A stretch of 64,000 nt of DNA. Origin: Azolla caroliniana (Eukaryota > Polypodiophyta). The position numbers and the translations under genes are program-made. The stretch spans positions 18,414,001-18,478,000 of the forward strand of contig JBHGNT010000006.1 of assembly GCA_043228905.1 (NCBI GenBank). Direction: 5' to 3'. The notes below the pieces were generated by a model. That model ran no database searches and was not told the DNA's origin. It saw only the letters and a list, made by a program, of their open reading frames with translations. The first letter of the stretch is position 1, and each line of letters opens with the position of its first letter. Shown here in pieces: positions 41,100-51,821 of this stretch.

Positions 41100-43375
41100 G
41101 ATTTTCATGCCCTAATGCCACAAATGTATTTGTGAGCATGTCGAGCATATATTTCCTGGCATATCACTTTATTACAGTCTTCATGAGATATTAGAGTTTG
41201 GTCAGTCCCATGGTTGTACTTAAGGGGAGGTAGGTTATTAATGTCTATGCTGCTTGCAAGTAACCAACTCACCACAGTGCTATACCAAGAGCTAGTGTCT
41301 CCAGACACATGTAAGAATCGAGATGCCTCAAAGGCCCGATGGGATATCCTATCTTGTGGTTGGCTATGTATCTGATGAATAAAAACTACCACTTGAAACA
41401 ATGCTTCTACTAACATCTAGGGCAGACTGAACTCTGCTCTAATAATGTCATGTGGTACTGTCGATTTGCTTCGGAGTTGACGTGATAACATCGTCACCAA
41501 AGGTCTCTCTAATTGCGTCCACATGAAAGATGGTAGACCTGGAGCCCATAGCACTGATGCATACAAGAGGGAAGGGGTCACTAATGAGTCGAAGAGGCAT
41601 CCCTTAGTCCGTGGCTCTTGAAAGTATGCTTGGTGGCATTGTCTCTCTAAGAGTGAGAGGGATGCATACCCTCTCGTTAGCCTATCTTTGGCTGCCTGGG
41701 TCATTGAGAATTTACCCGAGCGAGCACTAAAAGTGACTCCCAAGTATACATATGATCCAACTACCTCAACTAGTTTATGAGAGAGGATTAGGTGACATTT
41801 ACTCCTAACTTGGGACGATGTATGAATGATAAGGACTTTAGTTTTTGCTAGATTCACTACTAGTCCTCATTGTGTACAAAAGTCATCTAGGGCATTAAGA
41901 TGCTTTTGTAGGTCGTGTTTTGACTCCGAGAGCAAGACAATGTCGTTTGCGTAGAGTTAGAGACCAACTTGCGTATCCCCAATATCTACTCCCTTGCCTC
42001 CCTTACAAGCAATAAGATCAGTGATCTCATCAATGTGGATCCCAAAAAGAGTCGGTGATAGGAGGCAACCCTGTTTTACACCAATGGTGCTAGTGAAACA
42101 ATCGGATAGGCCACCTGGGCATCTTACGCACCCAGAGACTTGCTCATATAGGGCATAAATGGCCCAGATCATGTCATTTGGTATCTCCAAGATCCTATCT
42201 ATCAAACAACTTCTCCCTAGGAACTGTGTCAAAGGCTTTGCGGAAGTCCACAAAGCAACATTATAGTTTCTTCTTACGAGCCTTCGTCTAGTCAATTAAG
42301 CACCTAAGTGTGAAGATATGGTCAATACTGGAGAAGGCTCATCTAAAGCCAGCCTGCTCAGGTGCTCGAAGCTTTAATGTTTCTATATAATCGCTAAGCT
42401 CTGCTTCCATTACCGCACCATATAGTTTAGCGAGCGTATGGCCTATCATAATGGTCCTATATGTATTTGGGTCCATTGGGTCCCCTCCTCTATGTATAAG
42501 GGCCATTGTGTTCATGGTCCATTGTGGTGGAAAACCCTCGGCGAGGGCACGGTTGAAGATTAGAGTGAGAAAGGGGGATAGGCACTCTCGAGCATATATG
42601 ATGTGCACGGCTCGCAATCCTGTGTGGTCCATGGATTTCCTATGTTGTAATTTTTTTATGACCTTCATGACCCTAGATGTCGTGAAAAGTGTCCCCATGT
42701 TAGGTCAAGGTGTGGAAGGCATTGGGATGGGTGGTTGGTTCGGGACATGGTAGAGTCTCTCGATATACGTGTGCCAAATATTGGGATCCTCGATGGGTGT
42801 TTGTGGTCGCGGTTCCCGTAGTCTCTTCCATGCAAGGGCACAATCCCTACTCATGAGCATATGATAGAGTTCCCAATATTGGGATGCTTCCCATGCTCGT
42901 CTTTTACGATGTGTCGTCTTGCGCATCTCTTTTTGAGTCTGTACTAAGGAAATAGTACCAGTAAGTCGCGACACTTTAAGATGTCTATGAGTTCATGCGT
43001 GAAATGTATTATGGTGTGCTAGTTTGGTTGACTAGAGTTGGTGGCATGGGAGGTGTCGCACTTTTGCTCAAAGTATAGGAAGCTATGGTCTACACCAATG
43101 GGGCATGGGGCCACCCGGAAGGAGTTAACCATGTGGGTAGATTCCGGGCGTCCTATTAGGTAATCAACTGTGCTTTCCCCTCCATGTGGGAAATATGTGA
43201 GCGCTTCCAAGCCCAACCACTTGGCTAAGCCATTATGTATGATCATTTGGTGTTGGCTTCCAAGTTCAAGCAGATGATGACCAAAGCTTGTGGCATCCGC
43301 ACCTTGATCCTTTGATGTATGCGTTATGTCTAAGTCTAAAGGGTCGACATTCACCATTTTGAGGTTTCTATCCAT
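41100..43375 (-). pseudogene. LINE-2, non-LTR element with endonuclease end and RT
   Basis: Reading down from 43375: endonuclease C-terminus (LGLEALTYFPHGGESTVDYL, VDHSFLYF), a linker, then RT: RKSMDHTGLRAVHIIYAREC, FNRALAEGFPPQWTMN, PNTYRTIMIGHTLAKLYGAV, APEQAGFR (42698-42339), GVKQGCLLSPTLFGIHIDEI (42295-41957). The catalytic box is YAND at 41942-41953 instead of YADD. The thumb follows (VNLAKTKVLIIHTSS, YVYLGVTFSARSGKFSMTQ) and a C-terminal part (LLYASVLWAPGLPSFMW) to 41105, with one in-frame TAG at 41417. This LINE group differs from LINE-1; it lacks zf-RVT here. 43376-43540 to its right has nothing I recognise. Confidence 0.83.
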
Positions 43376-43540
43376 CTGAAATAGGAGGTCAAATATGACC
43401 TATTAGACCAAAAATATTACATTTCACGTCATACATGTGAAAGTGAGCAGTGACTCTCGATGTTCAAAAAGTTTACCAATGAATGTTGCAATCGAGAGTG
43501 CACATTGTGGTTGTGAGAGAAATTCGTGCAAGGATTGGGC

Positions 43541-45030
43541 TTAGTTGAACAGATGTGGAAAGCATGGTTGAATATGATCAAAGGCAGAGCATTGTATCAA
43601 AGTGTGATACTCAGATTCGCAAACTTGTTTACGGCAAAGTGTCCATAGCCAACCACTCTCATCACTTGTGCCGCAACGCCCTGTCTCACATCGCAATGTA
43701 TGTGAGCTAAGTCTCATGGAAGCAATGGTTGGAATGACAGATAACGGGATTGGCTCTAACATGTAACGATGTGTACAGTTTCCCCGTTCCGCAAAGAATA
43801 TGGTTTTGTAGTTAGGTGCAACATGTGTAGTATAATGTGTGAAGCATGAGCCTCCACATTTGTCCCATGTCATGATACCCTTCGGATCCAACTTCTGTCC
43901 AACAAAAGCCCATTTTTGTTTTTCGATCTGTCTAAATTAATTTATCTGAGAAACGTAAGGATAAATGAGGGAGGATCCTACGGGCAGGTATTGTTAAAAT
44001 AAAACTAAATGGATTTTGCAAAGACTAAATTCTGATTTTTTGTAAGGCTAGGCATCTAACGACCAGAGTAAAACGCGGATCCGTAACTCGGAGGCATCGT
44101 AAGAATATTCTCGAATTTGCTGCCAGATTCCGGGGGGCTCACTCGAGACTGTTTAGGGCCGAATTTTCAATGTCCTTGGCGAACCCGTGGATAATATGGG
44201 TCCTGTGGAAAGTAGTATAAAATTTCCGATTCACAAGTCCGCTCCAGCTTTTACCCAATTGGATACCAAACTATCTATCTTTGAGACAGGAATTAAGGTT
44301 GTAGATCTTTTGGCTCTGTATCGCCGAGGCGCCATATAGCTGATGTTACCCATGAGTGAACACTGGGCTTGCAAAAAGGCCTCATTTATAGAGGAATCTA
44401 GTGATGCATCATGAAGCAAGTGTCTCGCATCCCATCTACCAAACCATTTTTCTATATCTTGCATCCAACTGAAACACAAAATTTTGCTTATATGCGTCTT
44501 TTGGATCTTTATGCTTGCTTCCCATGCATTTCTAGGAAGTCGATGTGAGGGACTTGTTTGAACCTGAAGCATGTATTCAACAACCCTTTCCATGGCCATG
44601 ATCTCAATGGGAAGCGATCCCGTCTCAAGGAGCAGGGTGTAAGGCGTTTGTTTCTTAACTTGTAGAAACTTTGTAAGAAAATGTTTTTGGACATTTCAAA
44701 CTCTTTCCACTTAGATTTAGGGATGCTACTGCCCCATACTTCCACCCCATAGAGAAGAACTGGTGTCACCAAAGTGTCGAAAAGATATTTCTTGAGGACC
44801 CAAAACTTAATATCTCCAAGATTGCATGTGTTCTCAAAGGCATAGTATACTCGCTTACCCACCTCTAAGCGGCGTGTAGCACATTCATTCTATCTATAAT
44901 TTGAAAGAACTTCAAGGACAAGATATTTGAAGCTTTCCACACATTCAAGTAGCTCATTGTTGTACATAATGCATGGTTTATCTATTTTTTTGGCTCTTCA
45001 CAAGCATAATCTTTGTTTTAGAGCTATTGA
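43541..45030 (-). pseudogene. LINE-3, C-terminal half of a LINE-2-like element, interrupted by plastid DNA
   Basis: Starts on the right in the RT thumb (SVNSSKTKIMLVKSQ, about 45020). It continues FDTLVTPVLLYGVEVWGSSI (44862-44509), then MAMERVVEYMLQVQTSPSHR and WMQDIEKWFGRWDARHLLHD (44599-44340). The coding is interrupted between about 43920 and 44333 by the atpB insert. It resumes at 43915 with DPKGIMTWDKCGG, FTHYTTHVAPNYK and MRLSSHTLRCETGRCG, and a Cys/His-rich end (LCRKQVCESEYHTLIQCSAF). The end may be a zinc domain analogous to zf-RVT. RT catalytic motifs are lost. Confidence 0.78.
44157..44330 (+). pseudogene. atpB: Plastid atpB fragment (nuclear plastid DNA)
   Basis: 58 codons in one frame match the chloroplast ATP synthase beta subunit: [54 protein letters not shown]. 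The plastid (not mitochondrial) form is indicated by DNMGPV and [12 protein letters not shown]. The usual Pro before YRRG is Leu, and the match stops just before the P-loop. The flanking 43920-44156 may be more organellar DNA, but I cannot identify it. The fragment has no start or end and is not a gene. It lies antisense inside LINE-3. Confidence 0.88.
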
Positions 45031-45039
45031 CACTTAATT

Positions 45040-45345
45040 TAGAGAGAGAGAGAGAGTCTTAAGACAGAGAAAGAAAATTGAAAGGAAAGTATTATATTGC
45101 ACTATAAGATGGATTACAAAGAGTAGGCAACAAGGAGCTATAGAATGACATTGAACCAATTTGGTTTTGGGATTATTAATAGATCCCTAAATTTATAAGT
45201 CCCTATAGAGTATTCTAGAAGGTTCTAGAATATAGAGTAATCTAGAAGGTTTATAGAGTATTCTAGAATGTTCTAGTATATACAACACCCTAAAATATTC
45301 TAGGACATTCTAGAATGTAGAGTAATCTAGAATATTCTTCTGATA
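45040..45345 (-). repeat. Second LTR-like copy with heat-shock elements
   Basis: Minus orientation: heat-shock elements (45213-45337), then TATA-like CTTATAAATTTAGG (about 45188-45201), then a pyrimidine-rich end at 45046-45056. It resembles the solo LTR at 48224-48665 in layout. No coding sequence of its family follows; LINE-3 adjoins it. Ends not resolved. Confidence 0.5.
45213..45337 (-). promoter_or_regulatory. Heat-shock element cluster
   Basis: TTCTAGAAGGTTCTAGAA at 45213-45230 is four perfect alternating pentamers. TTCTAGAATGTTC (45261-45273) is three, and there are further TTCTAGAA-type sites at 45308-45315 and 45330-45337. Confidence 0.75.
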
Positions 45346-45366
45346 GTAAAAACTATACATATAAAC

Positions 45367-45440
45367 ATATCATTACAATGGTTAAGGATTTGACATGTGC
45401 ATACAAAGGTTGTGGGTTCAAATCCTTTCGAGGCATCATG
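45367..45440 (+). repeat. tRNA-like (SINE-type) sequence
   Basis: AATGGTTAAGG followed about 30 bp later by GGGTTCAAATCC resembles the A and B boxes of a tRNA gene, with an imperfect anticodon-arm-like hairpin between (TTTG ... CAAA with an oversized loop). It cannot fold into a normal tRNA, so I read it as a tRNA-derived SINE head or tRNA pseudogene. 45440-45545 beside it has a 19-bp direct repeat but no gene. Confidence 0.4.
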
Positions 45441-45544
45441 TGAGTGTGATCATGACAATATCCTTGCATACCCTTCCTTCCTAGTACACATATGCTTAGG
45501 TTGATGGACGTCCCAGAGCTTCTGGGAAGATATTCGAAGTGTCT

Positions 45545-48173
45545 GAGCCAGTACACATATGCTTAGGTGATTTAGGATGTGTAATTTCCTTTAACATCAT
45601 CTATAGCCCCAAGCATCCAATTGTCTTGGGTTTGCCATGCTTCGAGCTACATAACCCAAGAATCAATTGGAGGAGGCAAGAAATTTGGTGCCCTTCAGCA
45701 GAAAACATCATTGCTAAGGATCGAACCCAGAACTATTCCCTTAAAGAATATAGTTCTACCAGTGCACCATCTCTTTTTCATCGAATTTCAACCATCACAT
45801 TGCAACAATTGTCCCAAGTGGGAGGAAATGAGGAACATTTCTTATTTGTAGTATCAATGACACCTTCTAGTGCCACTCAAGGGAATTTAGACATCCAAAT
45901 TCCCAAAAAATATCAAGAATATACTGATGTTTTCGACAAAGTCAAAGCTAGTGTATTTCTAAAGCATCGCCTGTACAACTGTCCCATTGACCTCCAACCA
46001 AGAAAAGAGCCACCATGGGGTTTGATCTACAATCTATCACCAATGGACCTTGAGGTTCCTCAAGAATAGATCGAGGAGAATCTTGCACATGGGTTTATTT
46101 GACATTCAAAGTCTCTAGCCGGTGCTCCTATATTTTTTGTGAAGAAAAAGGACGGTTAGCTTTGTTTGGTCGTGGACTATCAAGGATTAAATAAAGTCAC
46201 CATAAGAAATAGGTATGCTCTCCCTTTAATCTCGATTCTTTTAGAGTGCATTGGTGGTGCAATGAATTTTACAAAAATCGATTTAAGGGGTGCATATAAT
46301 CTTATTCGAATTGAACCAAGAGATGCATGGAAAACTGCATTTTGCACTCGGTATGGAGATTTCAAGTATACAGACATACCTTTCAGACTCACAAATGCAC
46401 CCATAGTTTTCCAACATATGGCAAATGACATTTTCCGGGATTTTCTTGATATCACAAGAGGAGCATGATATACATGTCTAGAAAGTACTTGAACACTTAA
46501 GAAAGTATGGTCTGTATGCCAAACTTGAGAAGTGCAGTTTTGACAGCGAACACGTCGAATTCTTGGGTTATACTATTTCATCCAAGGGTATCTTCATGGA
46601 TCCAACAAAAGTCAAAACAATATTGGAATGACAACCCCCATGTTCTATTCAAGACGTCCAATGTTTCCTCAGATTTGCTAACTTCCATCGCAAATTCATA
46701 TGGAATTATTCAAAGATAGTGTTGCCTCTCACCTAACTCACCATGAAAAACCACGCGTTTGTGTGGACTATTGAAGCGGACACAACCTTTACTCAGCTCA
46801 AAGAGGCATTCATATCAGCTCTTATCTTAACGCATATTGATCCCGAAAATCCATTTACCATTGAGGCGGATGCGTTAGACTTTGCATTGGGTAGTATCCT
46901 ATCACAACCAAGCAAGGACGGGCAATCCCATCCAGTCACGTTTCACTCGAGGAAATTTATTGCTGCGGAGATAAACTACGAGGTGCATGACAAGGAGTTA
47001 CTAGTTGTGGTCGACTCTTTCGAGCAATGGCAACATTTCTTGGAAGGATCGCCTCATCAAATCATCATTTATCGTGATCACAAAAAACTTACATATTTTC
47101 AAACGACTCGGGTGTTAAATAGGAGACAAGTTTGGTGAGCATTGTTTCTAATTCGTTTTGATTTCAAGATCATTTTTTGCCTCGGGAAACACCAAGGGAA
47201 AGCAAATGCTCTGTCTCGGCGTTCATACCTCACACCTCAACCTGGATATCCGGCCTTCAACAATCAAAAGCAAATTCTCCTAGGACCATCAAAGCTACAA
47301 GCAAGAATAGTTTATGTGACGTCGCTTGATTCAAGCCTTGTTGATACTATTCGGCAACAACTTCACTCTGAAGATTTCATTAAGGATGTCTTACCCCACA
47401 TTAGTCCAAGGCATGCATCTTGCTTCACATTGCAAGGGTCATCTCAACACTATCATGAATTCAAGTGGCAAGATAGCTTACTCTTTTACAAGAATCTCCT
47501 TTACGTCCCTAATGGATCACCACGCCTTTAAGTGTTAGAGCATTGTCTTGATGCCCCTATGGCTGGACATTTTGGTATTGCGAAAACCATGGAGTTGGTG
47601 AAGCGCTCATTTTGGTGGCCTTATTTGCAAAACTTTGTTGAACATTATGTTCGCACATGTGACACCTGTTGTCAAGCCAAAATACCCCAACGTCATCCTT
47701 ATGGCTTGTTACAACCATTATCACCTCCAACTAAGCCATGGTAGTCTATTTCTATGGATTTCATTACGGATCTACCACCTTCAAAAGGATTTGATACTAT
47801 TTTAATAGTAGTGGATCGATTTACCAAGATGGTGCATTTTTTGCCATTTGTAAAGAGCATCAGTAGTCAGGAAACCACCGATATCATTATGCGTGAAGTG
47901 TTTCGACATCATGGTCTTCCAAACGATATAATTAGCGATCGTGGTCCTCAATTTATCTCTCACTTTTGGAAGCACCTATGGACAAGCCTCAAAATATCCT
48001 GCAAACTCTCTTCTACTTATCATCCACAAATTGACGGACAAACAAAACAAACAACAATTATCAACAAGATGATTGGAGTAATATTTTACATCTTGCTGAG
48101 TTTGCATGCAATAACACGGTCCACTATTCTACCAAGGTTACACCTTTCTTTGTCTACACCTCAAGGACAATAA
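45545..48173 (+). pseudogene. pol: Gypsy-K pol (protease end, RT, RNase H, integrase)
   Basis: Order: protease end/linker HPIVLGLPCFELHNPRINWR, IPKKYQEYTDVFDKVKAS, PIDLQPRKEPPWGLIYNLSP (45545-46069). RT: FFVKKKDG, VVDYQGLNKVTIRNRYALPL, TKIDLRGAYNLIRIEP (motif A Asp), TNAPIVFQHMANDIFRDFLD (46166-46450). A deletion at about 46452 removes the YLDD box: FLDI is followed directly by SQEEHDIHV. Then KYGLYAKLEKCSF, RNase H TIEADALDFALGSILSQ (46743-47138), integrase finger HFGIAKTMELVKRSFWWPYL and CDTCCQAK, and core MDFITDLPPS, SDRGPQFIS, HPQIDGQTK (Glu absent or beyond). Ends at 48173 in a copia LTR. No gag or LTR of its own. Confidence 0.87.
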
Positions 48174-48223
48174 TGAACCAACAGTTACAAAGAGGAGAGG
48201 AGGTGCTTATATAGTCATTGTCA

Positions 48224-48665
48224 TGAATACATAAACATCATGGGCTTGAACGTAATACCTTGTAATACATAATCAAGAACCCAACCATTAAGATAACCTA
48301 TATTCATATGAAATGATAAAGCTACTTTCTGTAATATACTCATTATCGTAAATATTCTGGAACATTCTAAAACATTCTAGAATATCTTAGAACATCTTAG
48401 AATATTCTAGGTGTAGAACATTCTAGAACATTCTAGAAATCTCTAGGTTATTCTTAGATAGTAACCTATAAATATAGACATACAATTATTGTCAAACCAA
48501 TTCGAATCAACACCAGTCTTTAGCTCTCATTGCATATCTTGTATCCATTCTCTTTCCCTTTCTATCTTAATACACCCATTCTTCTATTGTCATTTCGTCC
48601 CTTTTCTTCTCGTGTTCTCTTATATCCTTCTTCCATCACTCAATCTTTTATTCTTGGTTCTGACA
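48224..48665 (+). repeat. Solo LTR carrying heat-shock elements (442 bp)
   Basis: Runs TGAATACATAAACATCATGG ... GGTTCTGACA (TG...CA) inside the Copia-L LTR. GTCA at 48220-48223 and again at 48666-48669 is the likely target duplication (four clear bases; a fifth has diverged). It holds the third heat-shock element cluster, a TATA box CTATAAATATAG (48467-48478) and a pyrimidine-rich transcribed part. No internal sequence remains, so it formed by LTR-LTR recombination. Confidence 0.75.
48355..48438 (+). promoter_or_regulatory. Heat-shock element cluster upstream of a TATA box
   Basis: 48416-48438 is five consecutive perfect GAAnn/TTCnn pentamers. 48355-48407 is an older array of eleven pentamers with three mismatched units. 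The TATA box is 29 bp downstream of the last unit. Confidence 0.8.
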
Positions 48666-49029
48666 GTCAACTTCTCTCTATGTTCTCTCACTACAACCAC
48701 CACTTGCAAAAGAGGTGGAGACTTAACTATCTACTAAATATGTGCCATAGAACCTTAAAGTTCTATTACACACTAGGTACTATACTAGGAGGTGGGGTGT
48801 TCACACACTTGAGTATAGTAAGGTGTGTTCCCACACGAGGGAAGTTGAGTTTGATTCTCAACACGCCCCTTCAAATGGAACTTCTAGTCGCTGCATGGTT
48901 GGTTCAAACTAGTCTTCGGGTCGGCTTTGAGTCCACTCCGGCATCGGCTTTGGTAGCTGACTCACTCTTGTGTTCATTCTGCTCCAATCGACGTTGTTTC
49001 GGACGGTTCCTTACTCCCACTTAAGCTTG

Positions 49030-50228
49030 GTTGGTCGGTAACAGAAAGACCTAGGTTCATAGTGAACTGTCGCAGCTTGTCAAAGCCTGGGGCCTTTGTG
49101 AAAATGTCAACCGTCTGCAAATTCGTGTTGATGTCAGCCATCAAGGACACGCTCTTGAATGAAGTGATAATGCACTTGAATGTGCTTAGTTCAAGCGTAG
49201 AAAACTGGGTTGCGGTTCAGGTGGATGTTGCACATGGTTCGCAGTAGAGGAGAATCATATCCTTGATGGTAACACCCAGATCCTTCAATATTCTTTTGAG
49301 CCAAACGGCTTGACCTACGACAACTGCCGTGGTGGCCTCTATGCTCAAAAGTGCGACTGTCATCTGCTTCTTACTACTCCATGATATGGCTTCGTTGCCA
49401 AGGGAGAAGACAAATACGCATTTTGATCATTTGTCGGCTTTGTACCTGGTCCAATCGACATCGTTGTACCCTTTAAGTCGAATCAGTGTGGCTGATTTGT
49501 AGACAATGTTGATATTCATTGTCCCACTTACGTAGCGTAACACTCGCTTAGCACAGTCCAGGTGAATGTTCCGTGGCATCTACATAAATTGGCTAGGAGA
49601 CCGACCGGGTAGCTGAGGTTGGGCCGCGTAATGGTGAGATAAATAAGACTTCATTAGTTGCCGATAGTGAGTCGGGTCACACTCTTTTGTGCTGGACTTG
49701 ACATCTAGCTTTAGTTTTCAATCAAGAGGGGTAGCGAGAAGCTTACACTCAGTCATCCCAAAACTAAAGTGGAGATTGAGGATATAATGTCGTTGGGAGA
49801 TCATGATGTTGTCAGGAGTCCGAATTACTTCTATACCTAGAAAGTAATGTAGCTCTTGCATGTCTTTCATTTCAAATCAGCTGGAGAGTAGGTTCTTGAT
49901 ATGTTTGATATCTGCTAAATGCTCTCCTCCAATAACCAAGTCACCCACATATATTATGATAATACTTTCCTTAGGAGTCGCTCTGAATGAATAGAGAATT
50001 GTTGGACTTGGACATTTTAAAGCCGATTTGATAAAGATATTCGGTTATCTTCGAATGCCAGGCTCTGGGTGCCTGCTTGATGCCGTAGAGAGGCTTTTTG
50101 AGTCGGCAGACAACATTCGGATGCGTACTCGACTTGAATCTGGGTGGTTGTACCATTTACACCTGCTCTTCTAACTCGCTTTGGAGAAAGGTGTTCTTTA
50201 AGTCCATTTGGTGGAGGTGCCACCCTTT
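49030..50228 (-). pseudogene. pol: Copia-L RNase H and C-terminal RT
   Basis: RT part: MVQPPRFKSSTHPNVVCRLK, PLYGIKQAPRAWHSKITEYL, FKMSKSNNSLFIQSDS (50156-49971). The catalytic box reads YVGD at 49940-49951, with the first Asp changed to Gly. RNase H (49560-49050) can be traced through VALLSIEATT-, LKRILKDLGV- and FTKAPGFDK-like words in shifting frames. Dead enzyme. Confidence 0.78.
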
Positions 50229-50233
50229 GGATG

Positions 50234-50899
50234 TGTCAGGAACAACACGCTCCCCATGTGCAACGCTCGGCCACAACTGAGCTTAGAATCATACACAGAA
50301 AACGGGGAACGAAAGACACACGACACAAAGGAGAGAAGAGTACACAGGATGTTTAACGTGGAAAACCTTGAGAGGGAAAAACCACAGGAGTCCACAAACT
50401 CCAAACTATCACTATATCACAATGATTACAACAGTGAGCTCACGGAGGCAACGACCCTGCGCTCACGACCTTCGCCACAGGCGGCGTTTACAACAGAGGC
50501 AACGACCTCTTCCTCTCTCTCACTCTTTGTACACTGTTACGAGCTCTCTCTTCTTGCACCAACAACAATGACAACAACAGTATCAAAAGTTTGCCCTAAG
50601 TCATATTTATACTAATATGACTTTTCGGCTATTTACAAATATAGCCACGATGGACTCTCAGAAACATATTTATGAATATGTCTCTTCATCCGGAGAGCGC
50701 TCCTCACCGGGCCTGCATCATCCGGATCTTGCCGGGCACTCGTCATCCGGTTCTCACCTGGTCTGCACCATCCGGCTCTCCGTAGCCGGGTACTCCTCAT
50801 CCGGTTCTCACCGGGTCTGCGCTATCTGGCTCTCCGTAACCGGGTACTCCTCATCCGGTTTCTTCTCCCTTCCCATCCGAAGGGACCTATTTCCTAACA
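50234..50899 (-). repeat. Solo LTR of a Copia-A-like element (666 bp)
   Basis: Flanked by GGATG at 50229-50233 and 50900-50904; Copia-L RT reads across the two sides. On the minus strand it starts TGTTAGGAAATAGGTCCCTT. It has the same tandem U3 units (CCGGATGAnGAGTACCCGG, about 50700-50860) and TATAAATATGACTTAGGGCA as Copia-A, but no long GA tract. Confidence 0.92.
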
Positions 50900-50979
50900 G
50901 GATGTTGGAAGTGCGATCACGGTTCAAATGGTTGTCATCTTTGCTATCGGGGCAAAGGTCTCTTTGTAATCGACCTTGT

Positions 50980-51821
50980 TGTCGTTGAAATCCGCGCGTG
51001 TGTGTAGAAATGGAGTGGGACCACCGGGGTCTCGGACCAAGGAGTCAGTAAGGGAGAAGGAAACCTGGAACGATGTCCTGATGGCTTCGCTGGGTTGGTT
51101 TTCAAACGCGTCCCGGAACCCGACCGTTTAGCACACGGGCTTGAAGGAGTGTATCGTTCCGGTCAGAGTGTCGGACAACAGTAATGAGCTCATGGGCCCA
51201 TGGAATCGGATACATACACAATAGAGGTAGAACGAGAATAAGAGCCTGATCTCGGGGCGCAGCGAACCGCAGCAAGCAGGAATACCCAACACAAGAAGAG
51301 GCACAACAAAACACTAATGATTAACAGAGAACGAAAGAATACAATCGGAATTAGCTGACAATGGTGCTCCGAACTACGATTGCCACAAACACCCACAAAA
51401 CAATGAACCTCTGGTCAGGAGCTCACGAGCTTCTTGCGCGAGCAAAGGCTTCACCTTCTTCCCCCGGATCAGCACGGTACATACAACAAAAACAGAGAGC
51501 GAGCGCGGCACTCAAACCGACAACCTTTCGTCCTCCAAATCATGGATGCCTAAAACAGGCTCAAGCCTCCCTTTATATAGCACAAGGGGAGATTGTTACA
51601 TCGAGTTCAATGTTAGTGAATCCCCTTGCGATTTCTTCGCATCAAATCCCCGTATCCTCTCTATCCGTGAGGGTCTTTAAAGTACCCATTAAATCCTACT
51701 CCCTAGTTTTATGCTATTTACATTTGTTTGTACATAATACTTTATTTGTGTGCATCCGTGCACATACACGTTCACGCCCATCCGGCTTCGTTTCTCCCTA
51801 TGGCCGGAATCCTTGACGACA
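50980..51821 (-). repeat. Gypsy-1/2-type solo LTR (842 bp)
   Basis: On the minus strand it starts TGTCGTCAAGGATTCC at 51821 and ends near CAACGACA at 50980. Copia-L RT continues on both sides (GTAATCGACC / CGTGTGTCTCCGC), so it is an insertion without internal sequence. It has a TATA-like CTATATAAAGGG on the minus strand (about 51571-51582). The target duplication has decayed (CTTGT against CCGTG). It is longer than the Gypsy-2 LTR (648 bp). Confidence 0.85.

Larger units (their letters stand above)
48165..48863 (-). repeat. Copia-L 3' LTR, split by a solo LTR
   Basis: 48172-48223 and 48666-48863 match the LTR at 57145-57524. On the minus strand it starts TGTTGAGAATCAAACTCAAC at 48863, next to the purine tract GAAGGGGCG. 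The other end is truncated in Gypsy-K pol. Confidence 0.82.

Noticed and set aside
44157-44330. A functional ATP synthase gene
   Set aside because: Only 58 internal codons, no start, ends before the P-loop, embedded antisense in a LINE.
45367-45440. An intact tRNA gene
   Set aside because: No acceptor stem and an oversized anticodon loop.
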